DNA from: Streptomyces sp. NBC_00286
GTDB lineage: Bacteria; Actinomycetota; Actinomycetes; Streptomycetales; Streptomycetaceae
Length of the DNA stretch: 64,000 nucleotides
Reading direction: 5' to 3'
Assembly: GCF_036173125.1 (NCBI RefSeq)
Contig: NZ_CP108054.1
Coordinates: forward strand, 7,655,001-7,719,000
Shown here: piece after piece, positions 17,412 to 24,501 of the stretch
Position numbering within the stretch: position 1 is the first letter of the stretch
Layout: every line of letters begins with the position of its first letter
Program-made: the position numbers and the translations under genes
The notes under the pieces: generated by a model
Databases searched by the model: none
Told to the model about the DNA's origin: nothing
Seen by the model: the letters and a program-made list of their open reading frames with translations, nothing else

Positions 17412-18235
17412 GGCTTGTGGTCCTCCATCGCGTCTCGGATCAGCTCCGCCGAAGCCGCCGGTGGGAGGGCGTTGGCGCGCAGTACGTCGTACTGTCGTCG
17501 CCACTTCTTCACCGAGTCCCGGTCCTCGTAGAGGTGACCGACCTGGATGCCCTCTTCGTAGGCCACGTTGGAGCCGTTGGGAAGGGTGAGCAGGGTCAGG
17601 GCGCCACCCATCAGCGAGTGTGGACCGGCACTGAAGGGCATCACCTGGACCTTGCTGTCCGGAGTATCCACCTGTTCGAGTAGCCAGGCCAGTTGTCTGT
17701 ACATGCACTCCTCGCTGCCGACCTGTCGCCGGAGCACGGACTCGTCGATGACCGCCCAGCGCAGGGGCGGTTGGGCCGAGCGCAGCCGATCCTGACGGGA
17801 CAGGCGGGCGTTGACGCGCTCCTCGACCTGCTCCCGAGTCAGGTCCTCCTGGCGGCTGAGCAGAGCCTCGGCGTACTCCTTGCTCTGCAGCAACCCAGGG
17901 AGAGCCTGGGCGCCGAAGTTCTCAATCACGTCCGCCTGTGCCTCGAAGTCCATGAACCGCCGGTACTGGTCCGGATGCGCCTCGCGTTTGGCCAGTTCGT
18001 ACAGCCCGTGGAAGTGCCGGTCCGTGCCGAACGCGACGTCAAGCCGGTCCGGCAGATCCGGCGGTGGCATCAACTCCGCTGTCTCCACGCGCGCGAGCGT
18101 GCTCTTGCTGGAGTTCACGATGCCCGCGAGTTGTACGAGTGACAGGGCCGCGCCCTCGCGATGGCGGCGCTGCTCGGCGCCGAAGTAGTGGCGGGCGGAC
18201 AGGTACGGGGTCAGGGTCTGCGGCTTGAACGTCAT
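17390..18235 (-). CDS. XRE-family regulator with DUF5753-type effector domain
   Basis: The 281-residue protein has an N-terminal helix-turn-helix (LSLVQLAGIVNSSKSTLARVET) and then the long actinobacterial C-terminal domain (ENFGAQALPGLLQSKEYAEAL, VIDESVLRR, QLAWLLEQVDTPDSKVQVMPF). This is the WhiJ-like regulator architecture. The ATG at 18235 was chosen because it gives the standard short lead-in to the HTH. It forms an operon with DUF397. Such pairs are numerous in Streptomyces and often strain-specific, which fits the accessory character of this island. The target is probably its own promoter. Confidence 0.92.
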   Translation of the reverse strand: MTFKPQTLTPYLSARHYFGAEQRRHREGAALSLVQLAGIVNSSKSTLARVETAELMPPPDLPDRLDVAFGTDRHFHGLYELAKREAHPDQYRRFMDFEAQADVIENFGAQALPGLLQSKEYAEALLSRQEDLTREQVEERVNARLSRQDRLRSAQPPLRWAVIDESVLRRQVGSEECMYRQLAWLLEQVDTPDSKVQVMPFSAGPHSLMGGALTLLTLPNGSNVAYEEGIQVGHLYEDRDSVKKWRRQYDVLRANALPPAASAELIRDAMEDHKPCSTPPS

Positions 18236-18407
18236 CGGTCTCGCCTCTCGACTGTCAGCTGTTGGCCGTTGTCGTCCCGATCTCAACGCCGGGACGGGGC
18301 ACTCCTGTTGAAGCAACCTGCCATAGCGCAACGATGGCGACACACACGGTAATCAATCACCGGTGGTCATGCCCGACAGAAGGCCAGGTTCGGAGGAGCG
18401 ACGGAAG

Positions 18408-18704
18408 ATGATGCGCGACGGAACGGGCACCCCCTTGCGGCTGCTGCCCTGGACCACGCCGGACGGCCGCCCGTGTTACCTCAGCACGGACGACGCCGAC
18501 AGCCGACTGTCCCGTATGGCGGACGAGTTGGAGACGGAACTACTCGGCTCGGCCGCGTACGTCCTGGACGCGGCCAAGTCGCTGCTCGACGAACCGAGCG
18601 CGGGGGATCGGGAGTTGCGCTTCGCCGGTGTACGGCTGGCCGAAGCGTTGGGGGACGCGTTGCGGATCGCGGCGAGCCGGGGCGCGCGACTACCAGAGAG
18701 CTGA
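18408..18704 (+). CDS. Small hypothetical protein near the XRE/DUF397 pair
   Basis: The product is about 98 residues: MMRDGTGTPLRLLPWTTPDG, then CYLSTDDADSRLSRMADELE and an Ala/Leu helix. Small proteins of this type are often encoded divergently from XRE-DUF397 pairs in Streptomyces and are thought to be part of the same regulatory units; that is family context, not proof. Start choice is between tandem ATGs at 18408 and 18411, or a GTG at 18363; GGAGGAG upstream favours the tandem ATGs. It is divergent from the regulator, with a shared 170-bp control region. Confidence 0.72.
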   Translation: MMRDGTGTPLRLLPWTTPDGRPCYLSTDDADSRLSRMADELETELLGSAAYVLDAAKSLLDEPSAGDRELRFAGVRLAEALGDALRIAASRGARLPES

Positions 18705-18715
18705 TCGCTCAACGC

Positions 18716-18829
18716 ATGGGTGGAGTACGAGAGAGAACCCAGCAGGGCTGGTATCCCGATGCGATCAAACTCGCCGAGGAACGGTACAACCGTTGTCTCG
18801 GAACCCCCGTGAGGAGATCGATCGAATGA
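18716..18829 (+). CDS. Possible 37-residue micro-ORF coupled to the next gene
   Basis: An ATG at 18716 opens MGGVRERTQQGWYPDAIKLA and stops at 18829 in an ATGA overlap with the start of the next gene. It could be a leader peptide, or a chance frame. The sequence is reasonably protein-like (mixed charge, Tyr, Trp), but no homologue is known to me. Confidence 0.3.
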   Translation: MGGVRERTQQGWYPDAIKLAEERYNRCLGTPVRRSIE

Positions 18830-19530
18830 GCAAGCATTACCGGTGGGAGACCTCACTGGATGCCAGGCGGTCCGCAGACCCGGGGATCGACGACCCCGAA
18901 CGCATCGCTGCGGCGCGCACGGTCCGGAGGCGGCCACCCTGGGGCGTCGGTCCGGGCGTCGGTTATGTTCCCGGGCGAATGGACGGCAGGGCAGAGGGAG
19001 AGGCCATGGCACAGCACCTGGGGCCGCTGGAGCTGATCGGGGACAGGTGGGTGATCGGGGACCCGACGCGGAAGGTTGGCCTGTCCATCGTGCTCACGCC
19101 CGAGGGCCTGGAGCACCGTCGGCGCGGGGAGGCGGCACCGCTGCTCGCCATCGAGTGGCCCCAACTCATGGAGCTGAAGGTGCGAGCCGCTTACCGGAGG
19201 TGGCATGCCACCCCCGCCGGAGGCTTCGTCGGGGCCGCCCAGCCCGGTGCCGACATGGGCCGCGACGGCTGCTCCCTGCACGGCATCCGGCGTCATCCGT
19301 ACGAGCCGTGGTCGGTGCGGTACACGCATCACGAGCGCCGTTACACGGGCGGCCACGTCATTGTGCTGAAGGCGCTGTTCGACCAGCTCAGCGAGGCGAA
19401 GGCGCTGGACTGGCTCGGTGATCCCGAGTGGCTGGGTGTGGCGGTTGCCAAGCTGTCGTCATACACCTCGTGGAGCGGGGCCAAGGGCAACCGTCTGGTG
19501 AAGGGGACCATCCAGAGTCTCGGCGCCTGA
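18826..19530 (+). CDS. Hypothetical protein of the accessory island
   Basis: The 234-residue protein has no recognisable domain. The N-terminus is polar and Arg-rich. The middle reads LELIGDRWVIGDPTRKVGLS and IVLTPEGLEHRRRGE, then IEWPQLMELKVRA, a beta-rich pattern reminiscent of PH-like folds. The C-terminus contains LFDQLSEAKALDWLGDPEWL. There are no membrane segments. The ATG at 18826 follows GGAG at 8-9 bases. Other in-frame ATGs at residues 46 and 55 could also be the true start. It is in line with the 18408 gene and may form an operon with it. Confidence 0.65.
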   Translation: MSKHYRWETSLDARRSADPGIDDPERIAAARTVRRRPPWGVGPGVGYVPGRMDGRAEGEAMAQHLGPLELIGDRWVIGDPTRKVGLSIVLTPEGLEHRRRGEAAPLLAIEWPQLMELKVRAAYRRWHATPAGGFVGAAQPGADMGRDGCSLHGIRRHPYEPWSVRYTHHERRYTGGHVIVLKALFDQLSEAKALDWLGDPEWLGVAVAKLSSYTSWSGAKGNRLVKGTIQSLGA

Positions 19531-19685
19531 GCGGTCACCCAAGGCGCACGATCGGTCCGCGGAGGGCCTGGTGGGTCAGCCGGTGCCCCCGAAGAGGCCG
19601 GCGTTCCCGCTTGTGCCACCGGTGCCGTTGGGCGGCGTGGACGGCTCAGGTGTCGCTCCGCCTCCACACAGGGGCGTCGGAGCGT

Positions 19686-21176
19686 CTACGCCCCGCTGTA
19701 CAGGCGCTCCAGGTCCACGAGGACCACTTCGCCGCGCTCGGCTGCCGCTTGCAGGTCCGGCGTGAAGCCGACGCCGCTGTAACAGGCGGGGCGGGCGTGG
19801 CTGGTGTCGATGCCTCGTGCTGCGAGGAGCCCGAGGACGTGGCGGAGCCGGTCGAGGTGGCGTACGTCCATGACCTTGTTCCACTTCGCCTCGCCGATCG
19901 ACAGCAGGATGCCGTGATCCTGGCCGACTGCGCCGCGTACGACGACGTCGACTTCGTGGGAGGTCCGTGCGGCAGGATCAGCGACGGTTCCCGAGGTGAC
20001 ATCGATGGGCAGACCGCCGAAGGTGTCGGGTTCGGCGTGCCACGAGACCCATTCGCGGCACAGGTGCTCGAAGTGGGGGCCGACGACCTTGCTCAGAAAG
20101 GTGTCCCGGGACTCGGACCAGGCCGAGTTCAGGTCGCGTTCCTCGATCATGAGGCTCTGATTGCGGCGCACCACCGCGTGGTGGAACGTGATCAGGGGTT
20201 CGGCGATGCGGTAGGCGCTGCGGTTACCGCGGAAGGCGTCCGCTTCGACGGTGAGCAGTCCGCACCGCTTGAGCACCGTCAACGGCTGGGAGATGTCGGT
20301 GGCCTTGCGGCCCACCGCGCTCGCGATGCCCCCGCTGGTGTGGTTGCCGGCCGCGACCGCCGCGAGGACGGAGTGGTAGAGGGCGCGGTCGCGTACGTCC
20401 GGTTCGGCGGCCAGTAGGAACTCGGCCTCGGAGTGGATCGGGCGCATGGGGTTGAGGACCGTACGGCACACCCAGTCGTCGAAGTCGTCCAGCCCCTCCG
20501 GCACGTCGTTGGCCACGAGCTCCTTCCGGTAGGCCGGGGTTCCGCCGACTACAGCGTGGGTGAGGACGGCGAGGCGTGGGTCGTCGATGTTCCAGAACTT
20601 GGCCGCGTCCCTGTAGCCCAGGGAGTGTACGACGAGGTTGAGTCGCGCGCGACCGTACAGAGGTGACGTGCCGGAGAGCAGACCGCCCATGAACGACATC
20701 GCGCTGCCGCAGAGGAGGATGCGGGGATGGCGGCGCAGATCGTCGCCGAATCCGGCTCCGATGATCCTCTGAAGGCGGGAGGGGAGGGAGGCGTCGCCCC
20801 GGACGAGATAGGGGAACTCGTCGATGACGATCGTGACAGGGCGCTGCGTGGCCAGGTCGAAGAGCAGCTCAAGGGCTTCGGTCCAGTCCTGCGGTATGGG
20901 CGGCACGGGAGCGTCGGTGAAACGAGCGATCTCCCTGCCCAGCAGACTGAGTGACTCAGCCCGCGTGGCTTCGACGGCGGCGAAGTAGAAGCCGTTGGTC
21001 GCTGCGGTGAGGGCCTTGAGTAGGAAGCTCTTCCCCTGTCTGCGACGTCCGGACACGACCGCGAGGTGCGGCCCCCGATCCTCGTCGGAGGCGAAGGCGG
21101 TCAGTTCGCTCCACTCCAGGTCGCGGTCGAAGACGTGAGGCGGCTTCGGGATGTTCCGGTGAGGGCGTCGCGGCAT
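19686..21176 (-). CDS. AAA-family ATPase with C-terminal DUF234-like domain
   Basis: The 496-residue protein has a P-loop GRRRQGKS at about 43-50 and Walker B IVIDE at about 116-120. A sensor-like LCGSAMSFM and a helical lid follow, then a winged-helix-like segment (VGRKATDISQPLTVLKRCGLL). The C-terminal 110 residues carry FEHLCREWV, HEVDVVV and LLSIGEAKWNK, a pattern like the PD-(D/E)xK-related DUF234 domain. This is the archaeal-type ATPase_2 plus DUF234 architecture, often mobile and of unsettled role. The ATG at 21176 has GAGG 6 bases upstream. Nothing obvious is co-transcribed with it. Confidence 0.85.
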   Translation of the reverse strand: MPRRPHRNIPKPPHVFDRDLEWSELTAFASDEDRGPHLAVVSGRRRQGKSFLLKALTAATNGFYFAAVEATRAESLSLLGREIARFTDAPVPPIPQDWTEALELLFDLATQRPVTIVIDEFPYLVRGDASLPSRLQRIIGAGFGDDLRRHPRILLCGSAMSFMGGLLSGTSPLYGRARLNLVVHSLGYRDAAKFWNIDDPRLAVLTHAVVGGTPAYRKELVANDVPEGLDDFDDWVCRTVLNPMRPIHSEAEFLLAAEPDVRDRALYHSVLAAVAAGNHTSGGIASAVGRKATDISQPLTVLKRCGLLTVEADAFRGNRSAYRIAEPLITFHHAVVRRNQSLMIEERDLNSAWSESRDTFLSKVVGPHFEHLCREWVSWHAEPDTFGGLPIDVTSGTVADPAARTSHEVDVVVRGAVGQDHGILLSIGEAKWNKVMDVRHLDRLRHVLGLLAARGIDTSHARPACYSGVGFTPDLQAAAERGEVVLVDLERLYSGA

Positions 21177-21292
21177 GGGGACCTCGTTTTTTAGCGCGGT
21201 TTTAAGAAGTACATCCCTAAGAACGAAAACACACATCGACGGACACGGGCGAGCTTGCTCGCATCGTGGCGCCCCGGGGACCGCGGGCGACG

Positions 21293-21470
21293 GCTGTACT
21301 GGAAGGCGGCCGTCACCGCCTCCACCCCATCCTGATGACGGCCCGGACAACGATCTTCGCTGTCCTCCCCATGGCCCTGAGTGTCACGGGCGGAGGCGGC
21401 TTCATCGCCGAGCTCCTGGCGGTGGTGGACTCCGCAAGGGCGCCGGGCGAAGAAGCGAGCGAAGAAGGCG
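21293..21470 (+). pseudogene. Decayed duplicate of the RND transporter 3' end
   Basis: The DNA at 21293-21427 is clearly homologous to 16828-16962 of the RND gene. It encodes AVLEGGRHRLHPILMTA and VLPMALSVTGGGGFIAELL, where the parent has AVLEGGRHRLRPILMTA and LLPMALGVTGEGGFIAQPL. The match then jumps to the Lys/Arg-rich tail (21437-21470 against about 17040-17085), so the last membrane helix is deleted. It has no start and is not a functional gene. Confidence 0.85.
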
Positions 21471-21489
21471 GGCGCCCGCTGGGCGACTT

Positions 21490-21704
21490 GAGACAACGAT
21501 CGAGTCGACCTTCGCCACCGTCCGACTGCGTACCAAGGTCACCTGCGGCACTGGCTCCCGCACCGACGCCCTCGCGATGGTCTTCAAGCTCGTCGAGTCC
21601 GCCCAGCAGGGGTGGCGGGCCGTGAGCGCACCCCACCTCGTTGCGCTGGAGCCCGCTTCGAACGCGGTCAACTCGTCGAGCGACCCGAGCCCAGCGCGAT
21701 CTGA
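21490..21704 (+). pseudogene. IS256-like transposase, C-terminal remnant
   Basis: IESTFATVRLRTKVTCGTGS, MVFKLVESAQQGWRAV and SAPHLVAL match the C-terminal end of mutator/IS256-type transposases. After LVAL the frame shifts, and ARFERGQLVERPE continues it one frame over, so the fragment is broken as well as truncated. The first 300 or so residues of the transposase are missing. The bases at about 21715-21745 (TGGTCCACAGGAATTGACAA) may be the right inverted end of the element. Confidence 0.75.
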
Positions 21705-21814
21705 ACCACCTCAACTGGTCCACAGGAATTGACAATTACTCTCTTGCAGCTCGCCACTGACATGTAGACAAATGTGATCTTGGCGTTCGATGCCTGAACT
21801 TCTACGGGGGGATC

Positions 21815-22235
21815 ATGAAAAGACTTCTCTCAACAGCCGCAGCCACGCTCGCACTTGCCGTCGGCGCGGGTCATCAGCACTTCAAGCCCGGCCGCCGCCG
21901 CCGAGTCGCCTCCGGGCTGCATCGATGTCGACCAGATCGGCGGTACTGCGTACATAAAGTGGGATGGGCAGACTGTCGCCTCTGTGAAGCAGTACAAGGG
22001 GTGCGGCAAGAACTACGCGTATACCTATGCCTGGCAGAGCTTCCGTGACGACTACAGCTCGTGGCAAGTAACCGCCTGGATCAACACGTCGTCAAACCGT
22101 CTGGGATTGAGGAATTCGACGGGGTAGGAGGTCTGGTCGCAGGGGACCGACACGCTGGGCGTCTGCACCCGAGCCGGCGGCCAGATCCGGTTCGGTTCTC
22201 AATCCCCTTCGGCGTTGACGGATACTCGCTGCTGA
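21815..22235 (+). pseudogene. Small secreted protein gene, frameshifted and interrupted
   Basis: A signal peptide MKRLLSTAAATLALAVGAG opens at 21815, with GGGGG 8 bases upstream. After it the frame is lost. One base more in the GGG run near 21870 would join it to ISTSSPAAAAESPPGCIDVD, an export cleavage site, and a mature domain YIKWDGQTVASVKQYKGCGK. That frame meets TAG at 22125 but continues as EVWSQGTDTLGVCTRAGGQ to 22235. The two lesions suggest a decayed gene, or sequencing error for the first. The mature part has several Cys and aromatic residues; the family is unknown to me. Confidence 0.6.
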
Positions 22236-22318
22236 CCTCGCGGAACCAGCCTCTCCTGGGCGCGGCGTGCCGCGGACTCGTATTGGCAGCGCACGTTCCG
22301 CCGCGGCTTCTGAAACGC

Positions 22319-22354
22319 AAGGATGCCCCCTTCCTCCTGGAAGGGGGCATCCTT
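22319..22354 (-). terminator. Terminator of nadA
   Basis: Perfect 16-bp arms (AAGGATGCCCCCTTCC and its complement) flank the loop TCCT, just after the nadA stop on the minus strand. Confidence 0.9.
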
Positions 22355-22368
22355 GTGGCAGGTCGGCC

Positions 22369-23553
22369 CTACGGCAACGCCAGCATCCGCTCCAGCGCCA
22401 GCTTCGCGAACTGCTCCGTCTCGCGGTCGACCTCGATGCGGTTGACCAGGTTGCCCTCGGCCAGGGACTCCAGCGCCCAGACCAGGTGGGGGAGGTCGAT
22501 GCGGTTCATGGTCGAGCAGAAGCAGACCGTCTTGTCGAGGAAGACGATCTCCTTGCCCTCGGGTGCGAAACGGTTCGCCAGGCGGCGTACGAGATTCAGC
22601 TCCGTGCCGATGGCCCACTTGGAGCCCGACGGAGCCGCCTCCAGGGTCTTGATGATGTGCTCGGTGGAACCGACGTAGTCCGCCGCTGCCACCACCTCGT
22701 GCTTGCACTCGGGGTGGACGAGGACGTTCACGCCGGGGATCCGGGCCCGTACGTCCTCGACCGACTCCAGGCTGAAGCGGCCGTGCACCGAGCAGTGGCC
22801 GCGCCACAGGATCATCTTGGCGTCGCGCAGCTGCTCTGCGGTCAGGCCGCCGTTCGGCCTGTGCGGGTTGTAGACGACGCAGTCGTCGAGCGACATGCCC
22901 ATGTCCCGCACCGCGGTGTTCCGCCCCAGGTGCTGGTCCGGCAGGAAGAGGACCTTGTCGCCCTGCTCGAAGGCCCACTCCAGGGCCCGCTTGGCATTGG
23001 ACGACGTACAGATCGTGCCGCCGTGCTTGCCCGTGAACGCCTTGATGTCCGCGGACGAGTTCATGTACGAGACGGGGACGACCTGCTCGGCTATCCCGGC
23101 CTCGGTCAGTACGTCCCAGCACTCGGCGACCTGCTCGGCCGTCGCCATGTCGGCCATGGAGCAGCCGGCGGCGAGGTCGGGGAGGACGACCTTCTGGTCG
23201 TCGCCGGTCAGGATGTCCGCCGACTCGGCCATGAAGTGCACGCCGCAGAACACGATGTACTCGGCCTCCGGGCGCGCGGCCGCGTCCCGGGCCAGCTTGA
23301 AGGAGTCCCCGGTGACATCCGCGAACTGGATGACCTCGTCGCGCTGGTAGTGGTGGCCGAGCACGAAGACCTTGTCCCCGAGCTTCTCCTTTGCCGCGCG
23401 GGCGCGCTCGACCAGGTCCGGGTCGGACGGCGAGGGCAGGTCACCGGGACACTCGACGCCGCGCTCGCTCCTCGGGTCGGCCTCGCGGCCGAGCAGCAGC
23501 AGGGCGAGGGGCGTCGGCTGTACGTCGAGCTCCTGGGTCTGGGCGGTGGTCAC
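22369..23553 (-). CDS. nadA: Quinolinate synthase
   Basis: NadA condenses iminoaspartate with dihydroxyacetone phosphate to quinolinate, early in NAD synthesis, and needs a 4Fe-4S cluster. The 394-residue protein has VLGHHYQRDEVIQFAD, then VFCGVHFMAESADIL, MNSSADIKAF, HPECKHEVV and CFCSTMNRIDLPHL. These include the three cysteines expected to hold the cluster. The family is 300-400 residues; this is the longer type with an N-terminal extension of about 50 residues. The GTG at 23553 is preferred to an upstream ATG. No nadB or nadC is adjacent. Confidence 0.95.
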   Translation of the reverse strand: MTTAQTQELDVQPTPLALLLLGREADPRSERGVECPGDLPSPSDPDLVERARAAKEKLGDKVFVLGHHYQRDEVIQFADVTGDSFKLARDAAARPEAEYIVFCGVHFMAESADILTGDDQKVVLPDLAAGCSMADMATAEQVAECWDVLTEAGIAEQVVPVSYMNSSADIKAFTGKHGGTICTSSNAKRALEWAFEQGDKVLFLPDQHLGRNTAVRDMGMSLDDCVVYNPHRPNGGLTAEQLRDAKMILWRGHCSVHGRFSLESVEDVRARIPGVNVLVHPECKHEVVAAADYVGSTEHIIKTLEAAPSGSKWAIGTELNLVRRLANRFAPEGKEIVFLDKTVCFCSTMNRIDLPHLVWALESLAEGNLVNRIEVDRETEQFAKLALERMLALP

Positions 23554-24008
23554 GAAACACGCACCCTTTCTGTTCTGCGGCTCGCTTGAATCACCTGGAA
23601 CGATCAAGCAGGACAAGCCTTTTCGTCGAATTGACGTTATCTATCATAACCGCTTCGTGTCAGTTTGACGATGCCCATATTGTCGATGTGACGTGAATCC
23701 CGTCTCGTTCCGATTCGGTGAGTGGGCGGTGAGAGGCGGCGGAAGGGCAGGTTGCGAGAAGGCGTACGGCGAGGTGTGTGGTCGGCGTACTGGCCAGGCG
23801 TACGTCCTGGGGGTGCCGGGCTTATCCACAGGCCCCGGCGGCTCCGGGCTCGGCTGAGGGGTTGTCCACAGGACATTTTCTGGTGCCGACCGCATGTGCG
23901 AGCATGAAGGTGCAAGCGAAAGACACGCCCTCGGCCCGGAATGAATCCGCGGCCCCGCCGGTTGCAATCGTCGGCAAGCAGTCTCCGTACAACCCGGGAG
24001 AGAAGCAG
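23554..24008. other. Divergent intergenic region, nadA / A-type carrier
   Basis: These 455 bp hold no credible gene. The part nearest nadA (23600-23700) is strikingly AT-richer than the surroundings and contains the GTTAT-n5-ATAAC dyad and a TATGAT box on the minus strand, so the nadA promoter is likely there. Confidence 0.5.
23636..23650. promoter_or_regulatory. Inverted repeat GTTAT-n5-ATAAC upstream of nadA
   Basis: Perfect 5-bp arms lie about 83 bp upstream of the nadA start and overlap a minus-strand TATGAT box. A repressor of NAD synthesis could act here; no regulator is identified. The same neighbourhood shares an 18-base motif with 50791-50808. Confidence 0.4.
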
Positions 24009-24365
24009 ATGTCCGTATCGGACGAGACCACCACCGTGAGCGACGGCATCCTCCTGTCGGAAGCCGCCGCGGCCAAGGTCAAGGCCCTGCTCGACCAGGA
24101 AGGCCGCGACGACCTGGCGCTGCGCGTCGCCGTTCAGCCCGGCGGCTGCTCCGGCCTGCGGTACCAGCTCTTCTTCGACGAGCGCTCCCTGGACGGCGAC
24201 GTCGTCAAGGAGTTCGGCGGTGTGAAGGTCGTCACCGACCGTATGAGCGCTCCGTACCTGGGCGGCGCCTCCATCGACTTCGTGGACACGATCGAGAAGC
24301 AGGGCTTCACGATCGACAACCCGAACGCGTCGGGTTCCTGCGCCTGCGGCGACTCCTTCAACTGA
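24009..24365 (+). CDS. erpA: A-type iron-sulfur carrier (ErpA/HesB family)
   Basis: A-type carriers hold Fe-S clusters in transit and pass them to target enzymes. The 118-residue protein has the three family cysteines, in PGGCSGLRYQ and in GSCACGDSF, at the normal spacing, and is of normal length. A short, acidic N-terminus precedes ILLSEAAAAKVKALL. The ATG at 24009 has GGGAGA 9 bases upstream. It is divergent from nadA, a 4Fe-4S enzyme, which may be one of its clients; that is inference. A bidirectional terminator follows at 24440. Confidence 0.92.
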   Translation: MSVSDETTTVSDGILLSEAAAAKVKALLDQEGRDDLALRVAVQPGGCSGLRYQLFFDERSLDGDVVKEFGGVKVVTDRMSAPYLGGASIDFVDTIEKQGFTIDNPNASGSCACGDSFN

Positions 24366-24439
24366 CGCCGGGCCCGGCCTCGTAGGTCCGTCCCAGGACG
24401 GCCAGCACAGGCAGTACAGAAGGCCGCGGTCTACGCAGA

Positions 24440-24472
24440 AAGGCGGCGCCCCCTCCAACGGGGCGCCGCCTT
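24440..24472. terminator. Bidirectional terminator
   Basis: Perfect 13-bp arms (AAGGCGGCGCCCC and its complement) flank a 7-base loop. It lies between the converging Fe-S carrier gene and the 629-residue membrane protein gene. Confidence 0.9.
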
Positions 24473-24501
24473 CGCGTGCTGTCGGTCCTGCCCGGCGGGG
24501 C

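Noticed and set aside
22199..23122. A 307-codon minus-strand frame overlapping nadA
   Set aside because: It is a frame-shifted reading of nadA itself on the same strand, with Arg/Gly bias and no domain.
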